Below, one piece after another: positions 25,657-34,453 of a stretch of 64,000 bases of DNA. How positions within the stretch are numbered: position 1 is the stretch's first letter; each line of letters begins with the position of its first letter. Source of the DNA: Caballeronia arationis (GTDB lineage: Bacteria; Pseudomonadota; Gammaproteobacteria; Burkholderiales; Burkholderiaceae); NCBI RefSeq assembly GCF_001544975.2, contig NZ_FCOG02000002.1, positions 124,001 through 188,000 of the forward strand, read 5' to 3'. A program made the position numbers and the translations under genes. The notes below the pieces were generated by a model. The model saw only the letters and a program-made list of their open reading frames with translations, was not told where the DNA came from and did no database searches.

Positions 25657-26937
25657 CTAACCGGCCGCCAGATCGTAGACATGTGCCGCCGAACGTACTT
25701 GAGTGGCCGGGGCAATATTGAAGCGCTTGTCGAAGGCTTCGACGAGATATGCGCCGATCGGCAGCGCAGAGGTCGCCGCCGGAGAGGGCGCGTTGCACAC
25801 GTGCAGGCTGCGCTGCGATGAACGAATCAGGAAGTCATGCACCATGCTGCCGTCCGCCATCACGGCCTGCGCGCGTACGCCGGACGGGTAGGGATCGAGG
25901 TCTGCCAGTGTGAGTTCCGGGCAGTATCGGCGGCACAGTTCCAGATAGCCCCGTTTCCAAAGCGAGTTGCGCATCTCGCTCAGCCCCGACGCTCCATGCT
26001 TTCCAAGCATCTTCCAGAATCCCGGGAACGCCGCCATGCCGGCGAGATCCTTGAGATTTGCATCGCGCCAGCGATAGCCCTCGCGTGCCAGCGCCAGCAC
26101 GGCATTCGGACCCACGGTGACATATCCGCCGATCATGCGCGTCAGATGCACGCCCAGAAAAGGGAGAGCGGGATCGGGCACCGGATAGACCAGATGCTTT
26201 ACGATGTCGTTCTTCGTCGCCGGCAACCGGTAGTATTCACCGCGAAACGGCACGATACGAAAGTCCAGATCGACCTTGCACATGTTCGCAAGGCGATCCG
26301 CCATCAGACCCGCGCAGATGATGGCGTGCCTTGCCCGGAAGCGGCCGCCCGATGTCTCCGCGGTGATGCCGTTCTCGTCTTCGTGGAGGGCGTCTACACG
26401 CTGGTTCAGCAGAATCTGCGCGCCTCGCTCCTGCGCGAGCCGGGCCATCGTCGCGGTCATGGCCGGATAGTCCGCGATGCCGCTCGTCGCCACGCGAATC
26501 GCTGCCCGCCCCGCGATGCGCGGTTCGAGTTCCCTCAGCGCCGACTCCCCGAGCATCTGCGGGTCGAGCCGGTTCTGCTGGCAACGCGCATAGAGCGCAT
26601 TCAGTCTTTCGACCTCGACCTCTTCGGTCGCAACAATCAGCTTGCCGCATCGCTCTACCGGCACCCCATGGCGTCGGGCGAACTCATAGGTCGCGTCGGC
26701 GCCTCGCCTGCAGAACTCGGCCTTGAGGCTTCCCGGCGTGTAATACACGCCGGCATGAATCACTCCGCTGTTGTGTCCGGACTGATGAGCAGCGAGCGAC
26801 GCCTCCTTTTCGAGCAGAAGCACGCTCAGTCCCGGATGACGCTCGATCAGTTGCATGGCCGTCGAGACGCCGACAATGCCACCGCCCACGACAAGGACGT
26901 CCGCGTCATATCCGCGGTGATGCTGGATGGTCGTCAT
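25657..26937 (-). CDS. lhgO: L-2-hydroxyglutarate oxidase
   Basis: 426 aa from the ATG at 26937, which overlaps the csiD stop by 4 bp (ATGA). The FAD-binding GxGxxG (VLVVGGGIVGVSTAMQLIER) is at the N-terminus, followed by the LhgO-typical LAAHQSGHNSGVIHAGVYY and a C-terminal SPAATSALPIG. The enzyme oxidises L-2-hydroxyglutarate to 2-oxoglutarate at the membrane, passing electrons to quinone. Directly after csiD it completes the glutarate-to-2-oxoglutarate route known from E. coli lysine/glutarate catabolism. Confidence 0.92.
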   Translation of the reverse strand: MTTIQHHRGYDADVLVVGGGIVGVSTAMQLIERHPGLSVLLLEKEASLAAHQSGHNSGVIHAGVYYTPGSLKAEFCRRGADATYEFARRHGVPVERCGKLIVATEEVEVERLNALYARCQQNRLDPQMLGESALRELEPRIAGRAAIRVATSGIADYPAMTATMARLAQERGAQILLNQRVDALHEDENGITAETSGGRFRARHAIICAGLMADRLANMCKVDLDFRIVPFRGEYYRLPATKNDIVKHLVYPVPDPALPFLGVHLTRMIGGYVTVGPNAVLALAREGYRWRDANLKDLAGMAAFPGFWKMLGKHGASGLSEMRNSLWKRGYLELCRRYCPELTLADLDPYPSGVRAQAVMADGSMVHDFLIRSSQRSLHVCNAPSPAATSALPIGAYLVEAFDKRFNIAPATQVRSAAHVYDLAAG

Positions 26938-27869
26938 TGTGCGAACACTCCGCGTTGGCGCATCAATTCGCGGTGAAGGTCCGGATGCTTCTGGAAAGGC
27001 GCCCGGCCGTGCAACCAGAAATAGTTGTTGAGGACCACGAGGTCGCCCACGGGAAGCGGCACTTCGCGCGTCGCGGGCGCCGCTTCCATCGATGCGGACA
27101 AGTTGTGCAGATAGATCGCTTCGGCCGTTGAACGCGGTTGCACGAATTGATCGATGAACGACATCGAGAGACCGTGCTCGCTCTGGAAGAACACGTGGCG
27201 TTCGACCTGCGCCTCGACGTTCTTCGAACCGGGCGCCTTGTACAGAAAAGGCCGTGTGCCGAACGGGTCGTCGAGGAAAGCGTCGCGCTCGGCCCAGTCG
27301 TCGATATGCAGGAAGCGCGACTCGCCGCCCACAGCGTTTTCTTCCGCGAACTTCATCATGAGCAGCCACTCGGTTGGCTCGTCGACGAAGGTTCCGTCCG
27401 TGTGCAGCGTGAACAGACGGTACGCCTGACGCAGATAGGAGTCGCTGTCGTCGGTGTCCTTCACGAAGAAGCGCGCGTAGTAGGTGCCCGACATGGCGTC
27501 ATGATTCGCCGGTCCGAGCAGGTAGCCGACTGCGGTTCCGAACCGGACGAAATCGCGATCGTCGGCGGTCGCATCCTGAACGCCCAGCGTGAATCCGCCG
27601 GTGGACCGGTCCCGGACGAGTTGCCGAAGCGCGCAAGCGAAACCGTCGCCGACTGCGCGCTCGAGCGCGTCCGCGAGCATGAAACGCATGAACGGCACGT
27701 ATTCGAGGTTCTGCGGCTCGATGTGTTTGACTGAAGCCAAGAAGGTCTGCACCGCATCGCGTCGCACCGTGACATGACGCAGGCGTTCGTGATGTGGGTG
27801 ACGCCCGATCGAAAACCTGGGTTGCGAATCGACCGGTGCCGCTATCGGCAATGCTGTTACGGAACTCAT
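26934..27869 (-). CDS. csiD: Glutarate 2-hydroxylase (CsiD/GlaH), Fe(II)/2-oxoglutarate dioxygenase
   Basis: 311 aa. Iron ligands are seen in FTLHTDGTF (His156, Asp158) and the distal His in NNYFWLHGRAPF; the C-terminal HRELMRQRG supplies the Arg that binds 2-oxoglutarate. CsiD family members convert glutarate to L-2-hydroxyglutarate, using 2-oxoglutarate and O2. The gene heads a two-gene operon with lhgO and is divergent from a LysR-type gene. The gabDT genes that follow lhgO in E. coli are not here. Confidence 0.9.
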   Translation of the reverse strand: MSSVTALPIAAPVDSQPRFSIGRHPHHERLRHVTVRRDAVQTFLASVKHIEPQNLEYVPFMRFMLADALERAVGDGFACALRQLVRDRSTGGFTLGVQDATADDRDFVRFGTAVGYLLGPANHDAMSGTYYARFFVKDTDDSDSYLRQAYRLFTLHTDGTFVDEPTEWLLMMKFAEENAVGGESRFLHIDDWAERDAFLDDPFGTRPFLYKAPGSKNVEAQVERHVFFQSEHGLSMSFIDQFVQPRSTAEAIYLHNLSASMEAAPATREVPLPVGDLVVLNNYFWLHGRAPFQKHPDLHRELMRQRGVFAQ

Positions 27870-27968
27870 GAACGTTATCCTCGGGAATGGGTTTGGCTAT
27901 TTGACTCCTCATCTGTAATTCGATAAACACGGATAGACTACGTTTTTATTCGCGAATCGAGATTAAAG
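27870..27968. promoter_or_regulatory. Divergent csiD/LysR promoter region
   Basis: A 99-bp AT-rich spacer between csiD and the LysR gene. It contains the palindrome ATTCGCGAAT (27948-27957) and a related half, ATTCGATAAAC (27918-27928), which may be recognition and activation sites for the LysR protein. Position supports this; no binding data. Confidence 0.4.
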
Positions 27969-28889
27969 ATGATCGATAGTCGGCAACTCAAATTGTTCGT
28001 CGCACTGGCGGAAGACCTGCATTTCGCCCGCGCGGCCGACCGGCTCGATATCGCGCAATCGGTTCTCAGCCAGCAGATCAAGAGGCTCGAAACCGATCTT
28101 GGCGTTCGGCTGCTCAACCGCAACAAGCGAGCGGCGATCACCCTGACCGATGCCGGCGACGTTTTTCTGGTGGAAGCCAAGGTGGCGCTGCGGCAACTTG
28201 AGCGCGCGGACCGCATCGGGCGTCTGGCAGCAAGGGGAGAAGCAGGTCACGTTGCTCTCGGCTATATCGGCTCGGCCGTGACGACCGGGCTGCTCCCCGA
28301 TACGCTCAAGGCATACAGGTTGACGAGCCCGGATGTCCGCATGCATATCGTGGCAATGGAAACGCCGACGCAGCTGGAGCGCCTGTCGGACGGAGCCATC
28401 GATGTCGGTTTCATCCGGCCGCGTGCGCACTATCCCGATGGAGTCACGGCCAGAGTCGTTCAAAGCGAACCCCTGCTGATTGCGCTGCCGGTGGACAGCC
28501 CGCTGTCGCGTGCGAAAGCGGTGAAGGCTTCGCAGTTGCGGGGGATGTCATTCATCGCGCCGCAGTTCAACGAGGCGGCAGGCTTTGCGGAGGATCTCGC
28601 CAGGCTCGGCCGGGTCGGCGGGTTCGACGCGCAGCCCGAGTATCGAGTCAACGATTTCCTCACGGCGGTGAGCATGGCGTCGGCGGGCTACGGCGTAGCC
28701 CTCGTGCCTCAATCCATCAGGGGGTTCGCCCAGCCTGGCGTGGTGTTCAAACCCCTCAGTGACTTCAAGGATCAGGTCGAACTCGCGGTGGCATATCGCG
28801 TTCGCGAGCATTCGCCTTGCGTGCAAGGGTTCATCGATACAGCCCTGTCATACGGCGGTGCCGGGAAGCGTCCGGGGCGAACCGCATGA
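27969..28889 (+). CDS. LysR-family transcriptional regulator divergent from csiD-lhgO
   Basis: 306 aa. The N-terminal winged helix is classic LysR (RQLKLFVALAEDLHFARAAD, then LDIAQSVLSQQIKRLE), followed by a periplasmic-binding-like effector domain. The HFARAA/LSQQI pattern resembles the BenM/CatM/CbnR group. By position it likely activates csiD-lhgO in response to glutarate or a derivative; in E. coli that operon is instead under the GntR-type CsiR. There is a possible basic tail (GKRPGRTA). Confidence 0.87.
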   Translation: MIDSRQLKLFVALAEDLHFARAADRLDIAQSVLSQQIKRLETDLGVRLLNRNKRAAITLTDAGDVFLVEAKVALRQLERADRIGRLAARGEAGHVALGYIGSAVTTGLLPDTLKAYRLTSPDVRMHIVAMETPTQLERLSDGAIDVGFIRPRAHYPDGVTARVVQSEPLLIALPVDSPLSRAKAVKASQLRGMSFIAPQFNEAAGFAEDLARLGRVGGFDAQPEYRVNDFLTAVSMASAGYGVALVPQSIRGFAQPGVVFKPLSDFKDQVELAVAYRVREHSPCVQGFIDTALSYGGAGKRPGRTA

Positions 28890-28957
28890 TGCGCCAGCGA
28901 GCCTCGTCTGACGCGCCGCACCCGACACGGACGATGCATGAATAATCCGTTTATCTC

Positions 28958-28973
28958 ATGTCGACATTAATAT
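28958..28973. promoter_or_regulatory. Putative GntR operator, copy 3 (autoregulatory)
   Basis: ATGTCGACATTAATAT, the exact reverse complement of the copies at 22614 and 22699, about 77 bp upstream of the gntR-type start. Confidence 0.7.
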
Positions 28974-29049
28974 TATCGACTACCGCAGCTGATATACTGG
29001 CAGTGCGCCAGGAGGCGTAATCGCAATGGTCCCGACGAGGTAGTTCGAT

Positions 29050-29844
29050 ATGGCGCGACAAAAAACCCAGGAGCTTCCCGACCTCAGCGTCCTGCTGGCG
29101 CCAAAGGATCAGCTTATGCTGGCGGTCGAGGACGCCGTGCTGCGCGGGCAGGAATGGACGCGCACCTCGATGCCGGTCGCGGCGCAGCTCGCGGCACGCA
29201 TCGCCGGGGCGATCACGCTTAATCACATCGAGGCGGGTAAGCGTCTGCTGGAAACCGAGATCGGTGAAGTCCTGCACGTGAGCCGCGCGCCCGTACGCGA
29301 GGCGTTGCGCATTCTCGAGCGCGACGGGCTGGTGGAATTCGAGGCGCGACGTGGCGCAATCGTCACGCAGCCAGACGCGCGCGAGTTGCGCGACATCTTC
29401 GCCGTGCGCACCGTGCTGTATACCGCCTTGCTCAAGGAGTTGATGGAAGAGCGGCCGGCGGAACTCGGCAAACTGTTCGACGTGCACGTCAAAGCGCTCG
29501 AACGCAAGATGGACGAGTCGATCGACGCCTATCTCCTCGAAAGCTTCATTCTGAACTTCGCAGTGTTCGACCTGAGCGGCAATCACTTGCTCACGGACAT
29601 GCTGAAATCGATTTCCCTTCGCGTATTGCGTTACAACCGCATGGCGTTCTCGGCATTCCCCGAGACGATCGGACAGTCGATCAAGGGATGGCGGGAACTG
29701 CGTCGCGCGATCGCGGCGCAGGACCACCCAAGAGTGCTCAAATGGGCCGAGGTGCGAATGAGTGCGTCACGCGACAATGCGATCCGGGCTATCGGCGGCG
29801 CGGCTCCGGAAGCGAAGGGCAAGCGCAAGACGGTCGCTGCGTAA
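29050..29844 (+). CDS. GntR-family (FCD-type) transcriptional regulator
   Basis: 264 aa, with GAGG upstream of the ATG. A 45-residue N-terminal extension precedes the winged helix (AARIAGAITLNHIEAGKRLL; LHVSRAPVREALRILERDGL; VEFEARRGAIV), followed by an all-helical FCD effector domain with the usual metal-ligand region (LNFAVFDLSGNHLL). The tail is Lys-rich. Three identical operator-like sites place the porin, the small ORF at 22538 and the regulator itself in one regulon. FCD proteins normally sense organic acids and repress. Confidence 0.87.
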   Translation: MARQKTQELPDLSVLLAPKDQLMLAVEDAVLRGQEWTRTSMPVAAQLAARIAGAITLNHIEAGKRLLETEIGEVLHVSRAPVREALRILERDGLVEFEARRGAIVTQPDARELRDIFAVRTVLYTALLKELMEERPAELGKLFDVHVKALERKMDESIDAYLLESFILNFAVFDLSGNHLLTDMLKSISLRVLRYNRMAFSAFPETIGQSIKGWRELRRAIAAQDHPRVLKWAEVRMSASRDNAIRAIGGAAPEAKGKRKTVAA

Positions 29845-29906
29845 GCAGGATGACGCGCCCCGTGGCGGCGCGTCATTGCAGTTCACACGCATGGCCTCGC
29901 AACGGG

Positions 29907-30950
29907 TTACGTTCGTCCTTCCCCCGGGAGTACGGCCAGCCGGCGCATTTTGCCGCGCGCGGCCCGGCTCTCCTTGGCGCTGCAACCGAACTGCGAGTGA
30001 TACCAGCGCGAGAAGGCGCTCGGCGCGGAAAATCCGAGCAGGGTCGCCACCTCGGTCAACGGACGATCACTCTCGATCACATGACGCGTAGCGAGTTCCT
30101 TGCGAACGTCGTTTACGATCGTCGAGAAGCTCTGCTGCTGTTCTGCCAACCGGCGCTGGACGGTGCGGCACACGAGGCCCAAATGCTCGGCGACCTGTTC
30201 GACGCCGCAGCGCCCGCTCGGCAACAGCAGCAGGATGGTGCGCCGGACGTCTTCGAGCATCGTCGCCTGATGGGACATCGCGGACCCGTCCAGCAACTGC
30301 TGCGCGTAGCGCACCATTGCAGGATCGGCTGACGGGTTGCGTGCATCGAGATCGGCCTTCGCGCAGATGATGCAGTTGAAGTCATAGTTGAACTCGACGC
30401 TACGACCGAAAAGACGCCGGTGCACGCTCACATCGCGCGGTGCAGGGTGCTCGAAACATACGCGCCGCGGCTGCCAGTCGGCCCCGACGAGCTGGCGTAT
30501 CAACTGCACCATGACTCCCAGCGCCAGTTCGACCCTCTGGCGCGTGGGTTGATGCGCCCTGCCAGCCACGACCGCCTCGCGAATGATGACCAGCCCGGAG
30601 TACTCCTCGATCGCCAGCGACAGCGAATCGTTGAGCAGCGCCTGGTAGCGAATCAGCATGTCGAGCGAGTCGCGCAGCGTCGCCTGATCGCGGATCAGCA
30701 AGCCTACCGCTCCGAGATTGGACAACAGGCGCGATTCGGCCATGCACAGGCCGAAACTCTCATTGCCCGACAGGGCTGCGGACGCCTGCAGCAGTTGCCC
30801 GACCCGCTCGACCGGAATCATGAGGTCCGGTTCGCTCAGCACGCTGGGACTTAACCCGGCGTCGCAGAGCATCCGCACAGGGTCCAGTCCGGCGGCGCGA
30901 GCGACCTCGTAATAGTTGGTGAGGCTCGCAGCGCGGACGAGTGGCGACAT
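29907..30950 (-). CDS. AraC-family transcriptional regulator (OruR/arabinose-binding-like N-terminus)
   Basis: 347 aa from the ATG at 30950, picked because SPLVRAASLTNYYEVARAAG is the usual N-terminus of this subfamily; the frame opens further upstream. The N-terminal half is the helical AraC_N (OruR/QhpR-type) domain. The C-terminus has the double HTH (GVEQVAEHLGLVCRTVQRRL; LTEVATLLGFSAPSAFSRWY). It is divergent from the TauD-type dioxygenase gene, and tandem direct repeats typical of AraC sites lie between them and again before the BKACE gene. Confidence 0.85.
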   Translation of the reverse strand: MSPLVRAASLTNYYEVARAAGLDPVRMLCDAGLSPSVLSEPDLMIPVERVGQLLQASAALSGNESFGLCMAESRLLSNLGAVGLLIRDQATLRDSLDMLIRYQALLNDSLSLAIEEYSGLVIIREAVVAGRAHQPTRQRVELALGVMVQLIRQLVGADWQPRRVCFEHPAPRDVSVHRRLFGRSVEFNYDFNCIICAKADLDARNPSADPAMVRYAQQLLDGSAMSHQATMLEDVRRTILLLLPSGRCGVEQVAEHLGLVCRTVQRRLAEQQQSFSTIVNDVRKELATRHVIESDRPLTEVATLLGFSAPSAFSRWYHSQFGCSAKESRAARGKMRRLAVLPGEGRT

Positions 30951-30970
30951 CGGAAAACCAAGTAGAAGAT

Positions 30971-31010
30971 TGGCACCGAATGATAAGTCCGTGTCATGTA
31001 ATGTCAAGCG
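30971..31010 (+). promoter_or_regulatory. Tandem AraC-type binding site, set 1
   Basis: Two direct repeats starting 21 bp apart: TGGCACCGAATGATAAG (30971) and TGTCATGTAATGTCAAG (30992). They share TGKCA-N3-AATG-N2-AAG. The set sits directly upstream of the AraC gene and oriented towards the dioxygenase operon. Confidence 0.6.
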
Positions 31011-31073
31011 GGGGAAACCCGCCGCATCCACACTCGAAGCATCGGTCGGCGTAATCGACAACAGCAACCATCT

Positions 31074-31110
31074 TGCATGGACCAGAGTCAGTGCATGGGA
31101 TCAGAGGAAG
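31074..31110 (+). repeat. Short tandem direct repeat before the dioxygenase gene
   Basis: TGCATGGACCAGAGTCAG is followed directly by TGCATGGGATCAGAGGAAG, a two-copy imperfect repeat of about 18 bp. It lies between the AraC site set and the dioxygenase start and may be part of the promoter or leader. Confidence 0.4.
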
Positions 31111-31186
31111 CACTGAAGCGCTGACGCTTGTCGACGGCGCATGCTCTGGCCCACAGCGCCAACTCCAATCGACAGGAGACAACTTC

Positions 31187-32098
31187 ATGATTCAAAGTCC
31201 CAACGGCGCACCGGCAGTGGTCCGCGCGACCTCTCTGGGCCACTCGATACGGGTCGAGCCAATCACTTGCACGATCGGCGCGGAGCTCGGCAATGTCAAC
31301 CTGGGCGCGGCTGCGGAGGACGACGGGCTGATGGCGGAGATCCGGGCGCTGCTCCTGAAGCATCGCGTGGTGTTCTTCCGCGACCAGGACATCACGCGCG
31401 CTCAGCATGTGGCCTTCGCGCGTCGCTTCGGCGAACTGGAGGATCATCCGGTGGTGGGAAGCCATCCCGACTATCCGGGACTGGTTCAGATCTACAAGAC
31501 GCCGGAGAGTCCTCCTGAACGCAATGAGAATTCGTGGCATACCGATGCCACCTGGCGCGAAAAACCACCGATGGGCTGCGTGCTGCGGTGTGTCGAATGT
31601 CCGCCCGTGGGCGGCGACACGATGTGGGTCAACATGGTCGAGGCTTACGAGCAGTTGCCCGAAGAGATCAAGGCGAAGATCGCCTCATTGCGCGCACGCC
31701 ACAGCATCGAGGCGAGCTTCGGTGCCGCGATGCCGATCGAAAAACGTCTTGCGCTGAAGGCCCGTTATCCGGACGCCGAGCACCCGGTCGTGCGTATCCA
31801 TCCCGAGACCGGCGAGAAGGTGCTGTTCGTCAATGGAAGCTTCACGACGCACTTCACTAACTTCAATACTGCGGCCAATGTGCGATTCGGTCAGGACAAG
31901 GCGCCAGGCTCCAGTCACTTGCTCAACTATCTGGTCAGTCAGGCCACTATCCCCGAATTCCAGGTGCGCTTTCGCTGGAAGAAGAACAGCGTGGCGTTCT
32001 GGGACAACCGTTCGACCCAGCACTACGCAGTGATGGATTACCCGCCGTGCCACCGCAAGATGGAACGCGCCGCCATCGTCGGTGACGCACCTTACTGA
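31187..32098 (+). CDS. TauD/TfdA-family Fe(II)/2-oxoglutarate dioxygenase
   Basis: 303 aa from the ATG at 31187, preceded by AGGAG. The facial triad begins with SWHTDATW (His118, Asp120) and ends with the distal His in RSTQHYAV, with the 2-oxoglutarate-binding Arg shortly after. VFFRDQDITRAQHVAFARRF is typical of the taurine/2,4-D/alkylsulfate dioxygenase family. The substrate is unknown; the neighbours (hydrolase, BKACE, quinone reductase) suggest hydroxylation of a carboxylate or quaternary-amine compound. It is translationally coupled to the following hydrolase. Confidence 0.85.
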   Translation: MIQSPNGAPAVVRATSLGHSIRVEPITCTIGAELGNVNLGAAAEDDGLMAEIRALLLKHRVVFFRDQDITRAQHVAFARRFGELEDHPVVGSHPDYPGLVQIYKTPESPPERNENSWHTDATWREKPPMGCVLRCVECPPVGGDTMWVNMVEAYEQLPEEIKAKIASLRARHSIEASFGAAMPIEKRLALKARYPDAEHPVVRIHPETGEKVLFVNGSFTTHFTNFNTAANVRFGQDKAPGSSHLLNYLVSQATIPEFQVRFRWKKNSVAFWDNRSTQHYAVMDYPPCHRKMERAAIVGDAPY

Positions 32099-32710
32099 AT
32101 GATCGAAATGAACTCTACGACACCTACCGTTCTCATCGTCCCCGGATTGCGCGAGCATGTGCCGGACCACTGGCAAACCCTGCTGGCAGGGAAGCTGCCT
32201 CGCGTGCACAGCGTCGCTCCCCTCGAACACGACAAGCTGAATTGCGCGGCCCGCGTCGACGCCATCGACCGTGCTCTGGCTGCCATCGAGGGACCGGTGA
32301 TCATCGTGGCGCATAGCGCAGGCGCGATGATGGTCGCCCATTGGGCGGCCCGGGGCGCCACGCGCGAAGTCCGCGGCGCATTGCTCGCAGCGCCTGCTGA
32401 CGTCGAGACGCCCATGCCGCCGGGCTACCCGACGACCGAAGCACTGGACCAGCATGGCTGGCTGCCGATACCCCGCGGCAGATTGCCGTTTCCGAGCATC
32501 GTCGCGGCAGGCAGCAACGATCCTTTGACGCGTCTCGATCGCGCTCGCGAGTTCGCGCAGGCGTGGGGTAGCCGTTTCGTCGAACTCGGCGCGGTGGGGC
32601 ATCTGAATCCGGCGTCGGGGCATGGCGAGTGGCCACGGGCCGAAGAGTTCATCCGCGAGCTTTCCTCCACGAGCGATGTTCGGGCGTTTGAAAGTGCACG
32701 TGCTAGCTGA
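32099..32710 (+). CDS. RBBP9/YdeN-type alpha/beta hydrolase
   Basis: 203 aa. The ATG at 32099 shares an A with the dioxygenase stop (TGAATG); a second ATG at 32108 is possible. The nucleophile elbow is VAHSAGA, the acid is likely in GSNDPL and the His in GHLNPASGHGEW, together the serine-hydrolase pattern of RBBP9/YdeN proteins. The active-site context predicts an esterase or thioesterase; no substrate can be given. It is second in the dioxygenase operon and is followed by two hairpins. Confidence 0.8.
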   Translation: MIEMNSTTPTVLIVPGLREHVPDHWQTLLAGKLPRVHSVAPLEHDKLNCAARVDAIDRALAAIEGPVIIVAHSAGAMMVAHWAARGATREVRGALLAAPADVETPMPPGYPTTEALDQHGWLPIPRGRLPFPSIVAAGSNDPLTRLDRAREFAQAWGSRFVELGAVGHLNPASGHGEWPRAEEFIRELSSTSDVRAFESARAS

Positions 32711-32800
32711 ATGCGATGGCGCACACATTCGACGGCCGTGATCGGAATTCATAGCTGAAATCACGCAGCACTAGAACGTCGGCGCAAAGCCCGTCGACGC

Positions 32801-32831
32801 AAAAGCTCGCGTCGAACCGGCGTGAGCTTTT
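32801..32831 (+). terminator. Terminator-like hairpin after the hydrolase gene
   Basis: AAAAGCTC and GAGCTTTT arms extended inward by further pairs, with a T-run at the 3' side. It lies 90 bp after the hydrolase stop. Confidence 0.6.
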
Positions 32832-32965
32832 GTCATCTCGAACATCACTCCATCCGGCAGACCCGTCTCTGCGGCCAGCGCATGCTTGCGTCGGCGACGG
32901 GAGTGCCTGACGCACGCCGCATCACTCCTGTAGCAGTTCTTTCCCCGCGTCCCGACACACCAGCG

Positions 32966-32995
32966 AACAAGCCCGGTCGGCAGGCCGGGCTTGTT
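32966..32995. terminator. Second hairpin in the hydrolase-BKACE gap
   Basis: Perfect 11-bp arms AACAAGCCCGG and CCGGGCTTGTT with an 8-nt loop, followed by a short AT stretch. Together with the hairpin at 32801 it separates the dioxygenase operon from the BKACE gene. The rest of the 32711-33175 gap shows no gene. Confidence 0.6.
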
Positions 32996-33061
32996 ATTGC
33001 GACGCCGTCTGACCGTGGATTCGATTGCCGACGACTCCGTACTCCCGAGTCCGCAAACCAC

Positions 33062-33101
33062 TGTCATGAAATGCCAAGTTCGAGGCATGCAATGTAAAGC
33101 G
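33062..33101 (+). promoter_or_regulatory. Tandem AraC-type binding site, set 2
   Basis: TGTCATGAAATGCCAAG (33062) and AGGCATGCAATGTAAAG (33083), again 21 bp apart, about 75 bp before the BKACE start. They match the set at 30971-31010, so the AraC regulator encoded at 29907 probably activates both transcription units. Confidence 0.6.
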
Positions 33102-33175
33102 GGAAGTGGCGCCAGGCCAGATGATTCAGTCGTCGCCTCGGACACACAGACATCAAACCGTTGAAGGAGATAGAA

Positions 33176-34228
33176 ATGCATTTCATGGACGACTCCCTGC
33201 TGCCTGAAAATCAGGACCCTCTGGTGATTCAAGCCGCGCCGTACGGACCGCAATGGCTGCCAGGCGATTCGGACGATATTCCGGTCAAGATGGCCGATCA
33301 GGTCCAGAAGGCCGTCGACTGCTACAACGCAGGTGCGACCGTTCTGCACGTGCATGTCCGCGAAGCGGATGGCACGGGTTCGAAGCGCCTGTCGATGTTC
33401 AACGAGATGCTCGACCGCCTGCGCTCGGCCGTGCCGAAGATGGTCCTGCAAGTGGGCGGCTCGATCTCGTTTGCTCCCGAGAACGAAGGCGACACCGCGG
33501 CATGGCTCTCCGACGACACGCGTCACGGCCTGGCCGAACTGAATCCCCGTCCCGATCAGGTGACCGTCGCGATCAACACCAACCAGATGAACACGGCGGA
33601 GATGAAGGTGCCGTCCGACGTTGCAGGCACGTCGTGGGAAGATCTGGAGAACAGCGCGTACCGGGAAATGGTGATTCCCGCCGGTCCCGCTTTCGTCGAG
33701 GAGCACATCCGGCGACTGGTGGCGAACGGCATTCAGCCGCACTTCCAGCTGGGCGACCTCGCGCAGTTCGAAACCCTTGGGCGCATGATCCGCAAAGGCA
33801 AATATATGGGGCCCGTCGTATTGAACTGGGTATCCATCGGGGGCGGTATGGATGGTCCCAACCCGCGCAGCATGATGGAGTTCATCAACCACGTTCCGGA
33901 TGGTGCCGTGCTCACGATCGAGGGAACCGCGCGCCAGACATGGCCGTTGACGACAATGGGCATCTGTCTGGGAATGCACGTTCGATGCGGCATCGAGGAC
34001 ACGCTCAATGACAACCTGAACGAACGCATCACGTCGGTGAAGCAGGTCGAGAAGCTCGCGCGCATTTCCCGTGAACTCCATCGCGAGGTCGCAACCGGTG
34101 AAGACGCCAGGCGCATCTACAAGATCGGCGAGTTCTATAGCAGCGTCGAGGAGACCCTGGCCAAAAATGGCTTTCCTCCGACACGGCGTCCGGGTCAGCG
34201 CGGATTCACGCAATACCTTGGCGCATAA
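33176..34228 (+). CDS. BKACE-family (DUF849) beta-keto acid cleavage enzyme
   Basis: 350 aa from the ATG at 33176 with AAGGAGA 6 nt upstream. The BKACE TIM barrel is recognisable: VIQAAPYGP near the N-terminus, GATVLHVHVREADG (the His-x-His zinc pair), LQVGGS and GPVVLNWVSIGGG. These enzymes condense a beta-keto acid with acetyl-CoA to give acetoacetate and a new acyl-CoA. Which beta-keto acid is used here is not evident. It probably forms a unit with the quinone reductase 225 bp downstream; that gap shows no gene. Confidence 0.85.
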   Translation: MHFMDDSLLPENQDPLVIQAAPYGPQWLPGDSDDIPVKMADQVQKAVDCYNAGATVLHVHVREADGTGSKRLSMFNEMLDRLRSAVPKMVLQVGGSISFAPENEGDTAAWLSDDTRHGLAELNPRPDQVTVAINTNQMNTAEMKVPSDVAGTSWEDLENSAYREMVIPAGPAFVEEHIRRLVANGIQPHFQLGDLAQFETLGRMIRKGKYMGPVVLNWVSIGGGMDGPNPRSMMEFINHVPDGAVLTIEGTARQTWPLTTMGICLGMHVRCGIEDTLNDNLNERITSVKQVEKLARISRELHREVATGEDARRIYKIGEFYSSVEETLAKNGFPPTRRPGQRGFTQYLGA

Positions 34229-34453
34229 CTGAATCTTCCAGAGATGGCTTTTGAATCGGCCGCGAAACGGACGCTGGGCATCGGTCCTCATCGACGTGAT
34301 TCGGGCGGCTTCTCGTGCTCCATGAATCGCGTCGTGCCGGTGCCGAAGCATAGGCAACCTGCGTGGCCGGCGTCGTCGTGGCAATCCGACCGCTGGCACG
34401 GACTGCCGCGAGGCATTTGGAACTTTGATAGTTGATACGTAACAGGAGACGAT

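Noticed and set aside
33161..33175. TTG start for the BKACE gene at 33161
   Set aside because: The codons in question contain the AAGGAG ribosome-binding site for the ATG at 33176, which also gives the usual N-terminus.
34244..34435. 63-codon frame between the BKACE and quinone reductase genes
   Set aside because: No ribosome-binding site, Trp/Pro/Arg-rich composition typical of out-of-frame high-GC sequence, and no family resemblance.
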